Source of the DNA: Protula sp. h YS-2021
Lineage: Eukaryota > Annelida > Polychaeta > Sabellida > Serpulidae
Length of the DNA: 64,000 nucleotides
Assembly (NCBI GenBank): GCA_949752745.1
Contig: OX457032.1
Location: 11,109,543-11,173,542 of the forward strand
Reading direction: 5' to 3'
The translations under genes were made by a program, and so were the position numbers. This document shows positions 47,813 to 58,470 of this stretch, in pieces. Within the stretch, counting starts at the first letter, position 1; each line of letters starts with the position of its first letter. The notes beneath the pieces are model-generated. The model was not told the origin of the DNA, did no database searches, and saw only the letters and a list, made by a program, of their open reading frames with translations.

Positions 47813-49735
47813 TCAATCAAGCCGGAAAAAGTTTCGGTTGCTTCTTTGGGAAAAAGTTAGTTTTTTTTATTTGTTTTGTTTTTGTGTTTTTGTGATTTTT
47901 TTGTTTGTGTTTTTTTTTATTGAGTGGCATGCTTTTTTACATGTTTGAATCGCTGCTTTCGTTACTTTTTCTGCATACAGGAAGGGAAAAATTTTAACAT
48001 TTTTTTTTTTATTTTTTAAATATTCAGAACGAACCTTAAAACAAAAGCGAGCTTTCGTACAAGTCACGTGACATACCCCCCCCCCCCCCCAAATACTGAA
48101 AAGAGCGAAACATTTCCACTGTAATCCATGAATCCTAGGCCTTCTTCACGCACGGCGGCATTCGGTGTATTGAGAAATTCCAACACATTGAAAATTGGCC
48201 GACACGCTCAAATTTGTCTGTTTGTATATAAAGGGCTGTCATAGACGTTAGAATCACAACTAAAGACAACCAACTTGTGTTAGGATAACCTGAAATGGTG
48301 GTCACGACAGGTCACTTAAAAATATGGCCAAAACGAGGACGCAAAACATGATTTTGAGACCGGGCAAGATTATATGGTCTCTTCCACGATGATTCTATTT
48401 GCAATTTTTACACAACATCGATTGGAAATCGAATAATCGACTTCTATCCAACTTCGGAAGGTGGATGCTGTTTCGATTTCCATAATTAACCACGACCCAA
48501 CGTTGCTCCGGCGCCGTGAGCGAGGTCCAGCAACGTTGTTACAACGTCACAATGTGTCCTCAAAATTGCCTTCTTTTGTCTGAAAACGCGATGCATTAAT
48601 GAAAATAAGTTTTTTTTTAGTTAGCTGGCACTTCTCCGCCAGCGTAATTTTCCAAGAATTACCCTTTTACTCCGGTTTTTTTTTTTTGGACAACAGGTGA
48701 AATATGCTATCAAGTGCCCCCCCCCTCCCCCAACCCCGTGGACCTGATATTTTGAAGCTGCACAGAAATATGCTCGCGTTATTTATTGGCCTCTCGTGGG
48801 ATTGTCTGTCTGGAGTATTGATCTGACAATATCTGAATAACCGTCACCCCCCCCCACCCCCACCCCCCAATCAATTCAATTGGGACTGCAAAAAAAAAAA
48901 AAAAAAAAAAAAAACCCGGTGAATTGTACATCATATAAAATACCATGGCACATGGGCTCTGTGTGGAAAAATGTAAGCTTTTTTCAGTTTAAAACTTGAC
49001 ATCTTGAGAGTAGTGAAAAAATTCATTTTGAACTAATAAATATGGCATTTAAATAGATATATATTTATTTGCTTATTAGCGGAATCAATTTACAGCAGTT
49101 TTTTACGGAATAAATTTAGCATTTGCACTGAATTTAGAAAAGATTGTAATGGCAAAATCTGAATTGGTTTCTAACTTATGACTATATCTCTTTGTCACAC
49201 TTAAAAATAAACTATTAGACAATTCTAGAAATCACCGGCAAAGCAAATTGAACTCTGCAAACTCTACAGCCTAACTTTACAGATTAAGTAAATAAAGATA
49301 TTTACATAGATATAAATAAACAGATATCTGCGCAGAAAAGCATAAAATATAGGACACGTAACGTTTTAAGCATTTCTAGAAATGTAACAAAATGTATACC
49401 TTTAATACTTATATTCCAATAAATGAATTGACTCACAATTATTGACTCATGTATTTACCGATGAAGACTCCCTTATGTGGGAACAAAGACGCAAGACATT
49501 ATTTCCCTGCTGGTGATGGTAAATTCGAATAAGTACTATATTCAAAATAGCCTTCGATGGATTGGGATAGATCCACCACCACGGAATTCAACACGCAGCA
49601 TTTATCATGCCTTGCGGTCACCTTTTCTTTTTTCAAATGATAGTGGAGCATTTCTGTTCATATCAAGAGCAGTTCGTTGTAAAATTGCTGTATTGAGTGC
49701 GGGCTTAGTCTTAACTACACAACTGTGAGAATGTC
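47813..49735. other. Unassigned sequence between satellite and TRIM-like gene, with dispersed repeat copy 3
   Basis: At 48400-48560 lies a third diverged copy of the ACGT-rich repeat (CCAACTTCGGAAGGTGGATG, CAACGTTGTTACAACGTCAC). Poly-C runs are at about 48077-48090 and 48718-48729, and poly-A at about 48891-48914. No gene is recognised. Confidence 0.5.
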
Positions 49736-49915
<180 letters not shown>

Positions 49916-50344
49916 GCATCTGCTGCTTTTCAAATAATGCATAAAAACTGGGTATAAATGATGAAAGCGAGAGTTTCGCACGCTCTTTACGCATCAATGA
50001 CCTTAACACCGCTCAAGCGCTCTGGGTTTTTTTATATATGCATATATGCAATTTCTGGCTTGATTTTGCGTTGTTTAACACACTAGCACATTGAACAGTA
50101 CCACATAGAGTACACACCTATTGCAGTCACTTTAGCAAATAACTAAGATCAATTTCAAAGCCTCAAAGCAGTAGACATAAGGGTGAATTTCGGGGATTAA
50201 AGCTCAGTTATAAGTATGGCTTTACCTTGAGTAACTAAACAAGAACAGGCGGGTAAAAAAAAATTAGGTCCTCAAATGATTAGCTTAATAAACAGACTTG
50301 CGGCTAAGATCAGTAACCTGAGAGTAATATGTGCCATGTCGAAG
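49916..50344. other. 3' flank of the TRIM-like gene
   Basis: No separate gene. The minus-strand 3' UTR of the TRIM-like gene lies here; a minus-strand polyadenylation signal could be TTTATT-like near 50288 (plus-strand AATAAA is not informative). Confidence 0.35.
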
Positions 50345-52485
50345 CTACTGAATGGTGCAGTTCTTTGGGTCATCACTTGGGGTAAATGTGTGAAGTTTAT
50401 TACCATCCCCAGATGAAACAAAAAGCATGCCGTCTACGAATGCCGCCCCGGAGGGTTTCGTTAGTTTGTTAGCTGTCGAAACAAGCTTCCATTTTCCATC
50501 CGATGTGTAAACGACAAGCTGGTTGTTGCCGAGGTCGCAAATTAACAGCGAGTCTTCTTTGTCTGTCTGTGCGGCGCAGGGACCGCGTAATGACGTCATT
50601 TCACCTTGACCTTGGTGGGTTACTTTTTGTAACATCGTTCCCGTCGATCGGGACAGGATATAGAGGCAGTCGTCCTGGATGCATGACGCGTAAATGACGT
50701 CATTTCCTATCGCTAGCGTAAGGTGGTGATCATACGCACATGGTATAGCAAACCCTTTCCGATTGGTTTTTATCCATTTGCTATCTTTGAGCTGGTAGGA
50801 GTTGATCTGGCATGGCGGTGACACCTTGTTATGGCAAACCGAGGCGTACACCGTTCCATCCCGATACCTGACGCTTGAGTGAAAATATTCAGCAATAGTG
50901 CCCATGATGTTTCCTGTAAATACCACAACGAAGAAATGTAAAAGCAAAGAAGAAAAAAACACACACACATAAAAACGACTTGAACGAGACGTCATATTTT
51001 GTATTACTATTTGGTATAAAAATGGATAGAACCTTGTCCAAGTTTTATAATAAACCACCTGCCAGACATGTAAAAGTTGTGAATAAATCTGATCTGAGAT
51101 GGTTATTATAATGCGTTCTCATTGACATTTAGAAGAAATATGCAAAATTTATTTATCAGTTTTATTCATGGATATGACAACTTACCATTGCCGGCTATGT
51201 GGAACAATCCGTTGTTTGCAGCGATGACGAGGGAGCCGTCCGCGATCCCAGCAACGCCGTATATGTCGGCCATTTTACCAGCCTTGATGGTACGTACGCG
51301 ACCTAACTTCCGGTTGTACACACTGATGCCGCTGCTTCCTTCCGAGCTGTACAGCTCTCCGCTGATGTAGCTGAGGGCTTGGCAACGGTCTCGGAGAACC
51401 ACGTCTTTCACTGACCTCAGTGGCTTTTCAGTTAATGACGTTAATAATGACGACTTAAGCTGAAACCAAGGGTGATAATCTTATTTGTGTAAACCAAGGA
51501 TGATAATCTTATTCAGGGGAACCACGGATGATAATCTTATTTGTGTGTACCAAGGACGATAATCCTATTCAGGGGAACCACGGATGATAATCTTATTTGT
51601 GTAAACCAAGGATGATAGTCCTACATATTTGAAAGAGGATGATAACTCTATTGATGTGAACCAAGGATGATAATCCTACTTTACATTTTTTGCTTTTATA
51701 TATCACAATGGTACTAAAATTCGAGTAGTTACACAAAGACTGTGAACAAATCACAAGTGACGTACCTCAATTTTATTCTTGTATAAAGTTGGCTCCGGAG
51801 CAACTATCTGAATGGAATCCTCCAGCGATAATCCCTCCGCTTTAATAATTTGAGTCTGGACCTTTGGGATATCAACTTCTACTGTTTGTTCATAGGAATT
51901 TTCCGTCCTTCTCTCGAGTTCTTCCAGCTTCGATTTGGTTAAGTTATCAGTTTCTTTGAAATAGTCCTTCATCTCTTTGATTTCATCTTGGAGCTTTGAC
52001 ATCATTTGCTTGACGTCACTGATGATATTGGTCAACTGTTTCTCTCTTTCGTTGATAGACTTCTTCACGTTACTTTCCAACACGTTGTAATGATCTGACA
52101 ACTGTTTCTGCCGCTCCTCAAGGGAATTACATAAACTATCCAGTTGTTTTTTCTCCTCCTGGTGTAAGTCGGTCAGCGCGTCTCCCAGTCGCTTGATCTG
52201 ATCACCACACTCATTCTCGCGCCGCAGGAGATCACTGTGATACTTATAACTCATGTCCTTCATGCGCTTTACAAGATCCGAGATGGACATGGCTTGTACT
52301 ATGACAGGGGACTTCGTGGACGTCTTACCACATCCCCTCGCAACGCACTGGTATGAATCGCCCTTTTTGCACTCAGATATACAGGTGTGACAGTACTCAT
52401 GAGCACACGATAATTTCTCCGTCTCACTAAAGCTATTCCTGCATTTAGAGCACTGTATTTCAATGATACTACTTCTCGCCGCCAT
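50345..52485 (-). CDS. TRIM-like protein: RING, coiled coil, NHL-like beta-propeller, 3 exons
   Basis: Minus-strand exons are 52485-51766, 51459-51186 and 50913-50345, with GT-AG borders and phases 0 and 1, giving about 520 residues. Residues 12-52 form a compact RING-like zinc finger: C12-x2-C15-x11-C27-x-H29-x2-C32-x2-C35-x11-C47-x4-C52, with a four-residue gap in the last pair where two is usual. No B-box is visible. Residues 75-215 are a long charged coiled coil (EERQKQLSDHYNVLESNVKK). Residues 241-520 hold repeated beta-propeller blades (GVAGIADGSLVIAANNGLFH, SLLICDLGNNQLVVYTSDGK, GAAFVDGMLFVSSGDGNKLH). The layout fits a RING-type E3 ubiquitin ligase whose propeller recruits substrate; substrate unknown. 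Lineage-specific expansions of such genes are common in molluscs. The start is the first ATG before the RING (MAARSS). Confidence 0.87.
51463..51682. repeat. 28-bp minisatellite at an intron border of the TRIM-like gene
   Basis: About eight units of AACCAAGGATGATAATCTTA plus TTCAGGGG or TTTGTGTA. The array begins 2-4 bp from the exon 2 acceptor, so the last repeat unit itself supplies the pyrimidine tract (CCTTGGTTTCAG on the minus strand). Confidence 0.85.
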
Positions 52486-52934
52486 TCTTTATACGAAAAC
52501 ACTGATTTTCCTTCAAATTTGAATTTCCTATCAAAAGTTATGAAAACAATACGCATGTAATTTAAGATCATAAAATAAATCTATGTTATATAATATTTAG
52601 CACGAATCTTCTAGTCTTCACTTTATATTGTATAAAACCAACTCAAACAGATATTTCAAATAATCCAGGCATGGAAAGCTAGAGTAACTAAAATAAGATT
52701 AATTCATATTCGACTCACAAGCGGCGGATAATATTCCAAGATCTATATATCTAATAATAATGGTCCACAGCAAGGCACTGCTGGGATTTCGATCAATGAC
52801 ACCAGGACATGAGCTTTCTTATGTCCTAAGTAGATTTATGTGTTTCAGTGAAGGAAGCAAGCCAGAGGAGGTGGGGGGGGGGGGAGTTCAGAGGTTACAA
52901 CCCCCCCCCCCCACCCGATTAACATAACATTAGA
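52486..52934. other. 5' flank of the TRIM-like gene
   Basis: AT-rich with poly-G and poly-C runs at 52871-52883 and 52900-52912. No gene is seen; it ends at the target duplication ATTAGA (52929-52934). Confidence 0.45.
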
Positions 52935-53429
52935 AGTAGGGGGAAACAAGGGTTCTACGCCAGGAAGTGACGTCATTCTGTCTAGACCGGAAGTGACGTC
53001 ATAGGTGTAGTCATGGTAACGAAGTAACGTAGTCATGGTAACGAAGCGTAGCTATGGTAATGTGGCGTAGTCATGGTAACGTAGCCATAATAGTCATGGT
53101 AACCCTAGAAAGTGAGGACACCCCCCCCTCCCCCCCTAGGCGAGCAACATTCTGTGAATTCAGCACGCCAAGTGAGCATAAGTTACACACAACAATTTGA
53201 TCACATGCAACATGGGGCAGTCGGTTTGCCACAGGACAGGTGGTAAAAATCAAGAAATGAAAAAGTTCACAGCGTGAGAAACAATAACACTAAAACAGGT
53301 GGCAAAAATCAAGAGATGAAAGAGCTCACAGCGTGAGAAACAATTAAAGTAAGAGGCAAACCGTGAGACTTTCTCACAGGAAGAGAGAGAGAGAGACAGC
53401 AAGTAGCAGGCACAGAGTAAGTCGACCTC

Positions 53430-53695
53430 CACCCCCCCCCCCCCCCGGGGTCGAATTTGTGATTTTTGCATATTGATCTGTTTCAGACTATTCTAAACAT
53501 TTTTGGTTTTTTTTTGGGTGGACCTCCCCACCCCCCCCCCCCCGGGGTCGAATTTGTGATTTTTGCATATTTATCCGTTTCAGACAATTCTAAACATTTT
53601 TAGTTTTTTGGGTCGACCTCCCCCCCCCCCCCCCCCCGGGGTCGAATTTGCGATTTTTGCATATTTATCCGTTTCAGACAATTCTAAACATTTTT
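53430..53695. repeat. G/C-rich 85-90-bp repeat, left arm, 3 copies
   Basis: Each unit has a C run, CCCCGGGGTCGAATTTGTG, then TTTTTGCATATTTATCCGTT and TCAGACAATTCTAAACATTT. The homopolymer length varies between copies. Confidence 0.9.
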
Positions 53696-54049
53696 GCTTT
53701 TTGTTCACTTTTGTGACTCTGTAACATTATGCGACAACATGTGACTGTGACATCATGTGACTCTGTGACATTATATGACTCTATGACTTTTCTTTTGTTT
53801 TTTTTTACATAGTAACTACATTTCTATCTCTATTTTCACTGATAATATTTAATTAGTCATATTTCAACGGTTCCATTACAATAACCACACACACACACAC
53901 ACACACACAGTATAGGAATAAGTATATGAAAGTGTGGGGAGGAAACCGATCGATAAATTTCAGAGTGCACTCGTTCAGAGCGTGGGAACGATCAATAAAT
54001 TTGAGAATGAACGGGATTTTCCCTACGTTAAGCCCAATGTTATGTTTTA

Positions 54050-54445
54050 TGTTATAGTAGTTGGAAAATGACACTTCTAAAGCACATTTAACAAATGTAG
54101 TTTTTGGAAAACATATAATTTATAAAATAAGGTTTAACATTTTACCATGTTACTTATTCGAATGTTCTTAAGTTATAGTAGTGAGAAAATGATGCTTCTA
54201 AACCAACTTTTACCAATTTAGTTTTTAACAACATATAATATATAAAATAAGTTTGAACATTTTAGCATGCTACTTATTTGAATGTTCTAAAGTCATAGTA
54301 GTAGGAAAATGGTGGTTCTGTACCAACTTTAACAAATTTTGTTTTTTGACAAAATATGATGTATAAAATAAGTTTGAACATTTTACCATGGTGTAGTAGG
54401 GTAAAAATCAGAGTTCTAAACCAACTTTAACAAATTTAGTTTTTC
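54050..54445. repeat. 120-bp AT-rich tandem repeat, left arm, about 4 copies
   Basis: Units start near 54053, 54174, 54294 and 54393 with TATAGTAGT and contain ATATATAAAATAAGTTTGAA and CATTTTACCATG. The inverse copy is at about 56890-57305. Confidence 0.85.
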
Positions 54446-54509
54446 ACAAGCCCCATTGAAACACGTGTTTGAATTATTTTTAAGAACATATTACGTCATG
54501 GTATTGTTC

Positions 54510-54685
54510 AATAATTTTTTTAACAAGTTCAACAATTGTTCAACAAATTGTTCAACAAGTTTTTCAACATGTTCAACATGTTCAACATGTTCTTGTTCAA
54601 CATGTTGTTCAACACGTTCAACATGTTGTTGTTTAACATGTTGTTCAACATGTTCAACAAGTTGTTGTTCAACAAGTTGTATGTA
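54510..54685. repeat. GTTCAACA repeat, left arm
   Basis: Tandem variants of GTTCAACATGTTGTTCAACA, containing many short palindromes (CAACATGTTG). The mirror copy is at 56700-56835. Confidence 0.9.
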
Positions 54686-54740
54686 AAGCTATGTTTAAAG
54701 ACTTTCTCATCATTTGAATAGTGTAGGTTGAACCGAAAGG

Positions 54741-55298
54741 ATGTATAAATGCAACATTTGTTCGAAATCTTACAATTGGCCACAAAGTCTTAAAAGACAC
54801 TTAAAGGTTGCTCACACTTCAGAAGTGAATGAAGAATCGGATATGGAAAACCCTGTAAAACTACCTTTCATGGAAACTTTAGATGAGTCTTCTATGGAAA
54901 GTCAAAGCGTCAACATAGCTGAAAAGAATGCACATGCTTGTACAGAATGTGGTGCATTATGCAACAGCGAAGAAGCTTTGCTCAAACATATGGAGACGTG
55001 TGGTAAGGATGCTGATGACAGGAGTTCTGAAAGTGAGTCAGAAACAGACTCTGAAAGTGAGTTAGAAATAGACTCTGTTTGGCATGATATGGTTCAAGAA
55101 GTCTACGACGACTATGGTGACAAATTTCAAGAAAAGGTTTTAGAATATGAAGAACAAGGGCTTGAAGATGCGCGTGAAATAGCAAGTTATGACCTCCGAC
55201 CCATTTATAAGCATGGACTTAAACAACTGTTTATGAGACTGTTCAACTATACCCAGCGTCTAGAACAAAGCCAACATTATCAAAAGATTATATATTAA
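54741..55298 (+). pseudogene. Element-borne C2H2 zinc-finger gene, left copy, C-terminally truncated
   Basis: ATG at 54741 opens 185 codons. Two C2H2 fingers are visible: residues 3-25 (CNICSKSYNWPQSLKRHLKV, ending in H20 and H25) and residues 68-89 (CTECGALCNSEEALLKHMETC, a C2HC variant). A Ser/Glu-rich acidic stretch follows (ESESETDSESELEID), then a helical domain (VWHDMVQEVYDDYGDKFQEK ... LRPIYKHGLKQLFMRLFNYT). Both copies agree up to HYQKI, where this one switches within a few bases into unrelated PC4-like sequence and stops, so a deletion has joined two genes. I do not recognise the helical domain beyond a resemblance to zinc-finger proteins often seen in invertebrate repeats. The role in the element is unknown; DNA binding is inferred. 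Confidence 0.75.
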
Positions 55299-55476
55299 AT
55301 TGGTGAAATATCAACAGAAAGTGATGGTTAACATTCGTAAATATATTACGAATCATGCATCTGGAAGGTTATATCCTACCAAGAAGGGAATTTTGTTTGT
55401 CATTGAAAGACTGGCAAATGCTGAAGCAGCAAATGACGTCAGTGGATCTCATGCTTCAGAAAATGGATGTGTATAA
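55294..55476 (+). pseudogene. PC4-like (p15 coactivator, ssDNA-binding) fragment
   Basis: In the frame shifted by one from the zinc-finger gene, 60 codons read KLVKYQQKVMVNIRKYITN, then GRLYPTKKGILFVIERLANA, and end at TAA 55474-55476. The pattern, V-x-IRxY, then G-x-L-x-PTKKGI, then a hydrophobic helix, is the core of the PC4/Sub1 single-strand-DNA-binding fold. The N-terminal part is lost at the deletion junction near 55289. A polyadenylation signal follows at 55706-55711. No matching copy exists in the right arm. Confidence 0.6.
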
Positions 55477-55705
55477 ATGTAGTGACTATCAGAAGATGGT
55501 TGAGTAGAAAGTCATATGCGACTGTATACAATTTTAACAGTATGACTATGAAATGAATTAACATTATCTCTGTTGATGTAAAGTTAGATTTTATAACATT
55601 TGTAAACTTATCAATTTAAGTTCTTATGAGTAGGTACATGTATTAGCATAATATGTATTTGAAATAGTTTTGTTTTTATCATAATTGTAAATATTTGTAA
55701 TATTT

Positions 55706-55711
55706 AATAAA
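55706..55711 (+). terminator. Polyadenylation signal, plus strand
   Basis: AATAAA 230 bp after the PC4-like stop, converging on the minus-strand signal at 55874-55879. Confidence 0.5.
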
Positions 55712-55873
55712 AGAAACGCCTATGACGCTTTTCAACTTATTTATTTTTCTCATACAATACTTGAATATAATACGTAATAATAAAATACTTGAATAAAATA
55801 CATAATGATACAATACTTGAATATAATAGATAATAATACAAAATTAATAAAATATTACAACATTTACAAAGTC

Positions 55874-55879
55874 TTTATT
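55874..55879 (-). terminator. Polyadenylation signal, minus strand
   Basis: Minus-strand AATAAA about 20 bp after the stop of the right-hand zinc-finger copy. Confidence 0.5.
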
Positions 55880-55900
55880 ATAAAGCTTAGTTAAATAAGA

Positions 55901-56640
55901 CTATTCTTCTGCATCTGTTTCACTCTGTTGCACCTCACTGTCCATGCCACTTTCTTCGTCACTGCTACCATCCTCCTCCTCCTCCATATCTAGTAGCTCT
56001 TCAAAGAATGCATTGTTCTTCCTTATAGCCGCCTTTAGTGCTTTTGAATACTTATAATGTTTTTCATCAACAAAGTAATTAAAGTCCTCTAAAATCTTTT
56101 GATAATGTTGGCTTTGTTCTAGACGCTGGGTATAGTTGAACAGTCTCATAAACAGTTGTTTTAGTCCATGCTTATAAATGGATCGGAGGTCATAACTTGC
56201 TATTTCACGCGCATCTTCAAGTCCTTGTTCTTCATATTCTAAAACCTTTTCTTGAAATTTGTCATCATAGTCGTCGTAGACTTCTTGAACCATATCATGC
56301 CAAACAGAGTCTATTTCTAACTCATTTTCAGAGTCTGTTTCTGACTCACTTTCAGAACTCCTGTCATCAGCATCCTTACCACACGTCTCCATATGTTTGA
56401 GCAAAGCTTCTTCGCTGTTGTATAATGCACCACACCTGTACAAGCATGTGCATTCTTTTCAGCTATGTTGACGCTTTGACTTTCCATAGAAGACTCATCT
56501 AAAGTTTCCATGAAAGGTAGTTTTACAGGGTTTTCCATATCCGATTCTTCATTCACTTCTGAAGTGTGAGCAACCTTTAAGTGTCTTTTAAGACTCTGTG
56601 GCCAATTGTAAGATTTCGAACAAATGTTGCATTTATACAT
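55901..56640 (-). pseudogene. Element-borne C2H2 zinc-finger gene, right copy, frameshifted
   Basis: The inverse of 54741-55298. It starts at ATG 56640 with the same first finger and diverges from the left copy only by scattered substitutions until a small indel near 56435, inside the second finger, shifts the frame. Reading resumes in the other frame from about 56440 and continues to a stop at 55901. It preserves a C-terminal third that the left copy lacks: LEDFNYFVDEKHYKYSKALK, then an acidic end (MEEEEDGSSDEESGMDSEV). The two copies are thus broken at different places and neither is intact. Confidence 0.75.
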
Positions 56641-56699
56641 CCTTTCGGTTCAACCTACACTATTCAAATGATGAGAAAGTCTTTAAACATAGCTTTACA

Positions 56700-56835
56700 T
56701 ACAACTTGTTGAACAACAACTTGTTGAACATGTTGAACAACATGTTGAATAACAATATGTTGAACAACATGTTGAACATGTTGAACAACTTGTTGAACAA
56801 TTTGTTGAACAATTGTTGAACTTGTTAAAAAAATT
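56700..56835. repeat. GTTCAACA repeat, right arm
   Basis: The inverse counterpart of 54510-54685, somewhat shorter. Confidence 0.88.
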
Positions 56836-57599
56836 ATTGAACAATACCATGACATAACATGATCTAAAAAAATAATTCAAACACGTGTTTCGAATGGGGC
56901 TTGTCAAAAACTAAATTTGTTAAAGTTGGTTTAGAACTCTGATTTTTACCCTACTACACCATGGTAAAATGTTCAAACTTATTTTATACATCATATTTTG
57001 TCAAAAAACAAAATTTGTTAAAGTTGGTCCAGAACCACCATTTTCCTACTACTATGACTTTAGAACATTCAAATAAGTAGCATGCTAAAATGTTCAAACT
57101 TATTTTATATATTATATGTTATTAAAAACATAATTTGTTAAAATTGGTTAAGAAGCATCATTTTCTCACTACTATAACTTTAGAACATTCGAAAAGTACC
57201 ATGGTAAAATGTTAAAACTTATTTTATACATTATATGTTTTCCAAAAACTACATTTGTTCAATGTGCTTTAGAAGTGTCATTTTCCAACTACTATAACAT
57301 AAAACATAACATTGGGCTTAACGTAGGGAAAATCCCATTCCTTCTCAAATTTATTGATCGTTCCCACGCTCTGAACGAGTGCACTCTGAAATTTATCGAT
57401 CGGTTTTCTCCCCACAGTCTGAGACCTTTCATATACTTATTCCTATGCTGTGTGTGTGTGTGGTTATTGAAAATAGACATAGAAACGTAGTTACTATGTA
57501 AAGAAAAGAAAAGTCATAGAGTCACATAATGTCACAGAGTCACATGATGTCACAGTCACATGTTGTCACATAATGTTACAGAGTCACAAAAGTGAACAA

Positions 57600-58470
57600 A
57601 AACCACAAATGTTTAGAATTGTCTGAAACGGATGAATATCCAAAAATCACAAATTCGACCCCGGAGGTGGGGGGTCGACCCAACAAACTAAAAATGTTTA
57701 GAATTGTCTGAAACGGATAAATATGCAAAAATCACAAATTCGACCCCGGGGGGGGGGGGGGGTGGAGGTCTACCCAAAAAACCAAAAATGTTTAGAGTTG
57801 TCTGAAACGGATAAATATGCAAAAATCACAAATTCGACCCCGGGGGGGGGGGGGTGGAGGTCGACCCAAAAAACCAAAAATGTTTAGAGTTGTCTGAAAC
57901 GGATAAATATGCAAAAATCACAAATTCGACCCCGAGGGGTGGAGGTCGACCCAAAAAACCAAAAATGTTTAGAGTTGTCTGAAACGGATAAATATGCAAA
58001 AATCACAAATTCGACCCCGGGCGGTGGAGGTCCACCCAAAAAATCAAAAATGTTTAGAATTGTCTGAAACGGATAAATATGCAAAAATCACAAATTCGAC
58101 CCCGGGGGGTGGAGGTCGACCCAAAAAACCAAAAATGTTTAGAGTTGTCTGAAACGGATAAATATGCAAAAAATCACAAATTCGACCCCGAGGGGTGGAG
58201 GTCGACCCAAAAAACCAAAAATGTTTAGAGTTGTCTGAAACGGATAAATATGCAAAAATCACAAATTCGACCCCGGGCGGTGGAGGTCCACCCAAAAAAT
58301 CAAAAATGTTTAGAATTGCCTGAAACGGATAAATATGCAAAAATCGCAAATTCGACCCCGGGGGGGGGGGGGGGAGGTTCACCCAAAAAAAAACCAAAAA
58401 TGTTTAGAATAGTCTGAAACGGATAAATATGCAAAAATCACAAATTCGACCCCGGGGGGGGGGGTGGAGG
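57600..58470. repeat. G/C-rich 85-90-bp repeat, right arm, about 10 copies
   Basis: Same unit as 53430-53695 on the other strand: AATTCGACCCCGGGG, a variable G run, GGTGGAGGTCGACCC, AAAAATGTTTAGA, TGTCTGAAACGGATAAATAT. Copies that lost the long G run (57930-58100) are near-identical to a second set (58180-58310), suggesting a block duplication. Confidence 0.9.

Noticed and set aside
54529..54783. Asn/Leu-rich frames (NNNLLNMLNN)
   Set aside because: Translation of the GTTCAACA repeat.
57884..58397. Minus-strand frames with FIRFRQLNIF-type repeated peptides
   Set aside because: Read-through of the G-rich 85-90-bp repeat.
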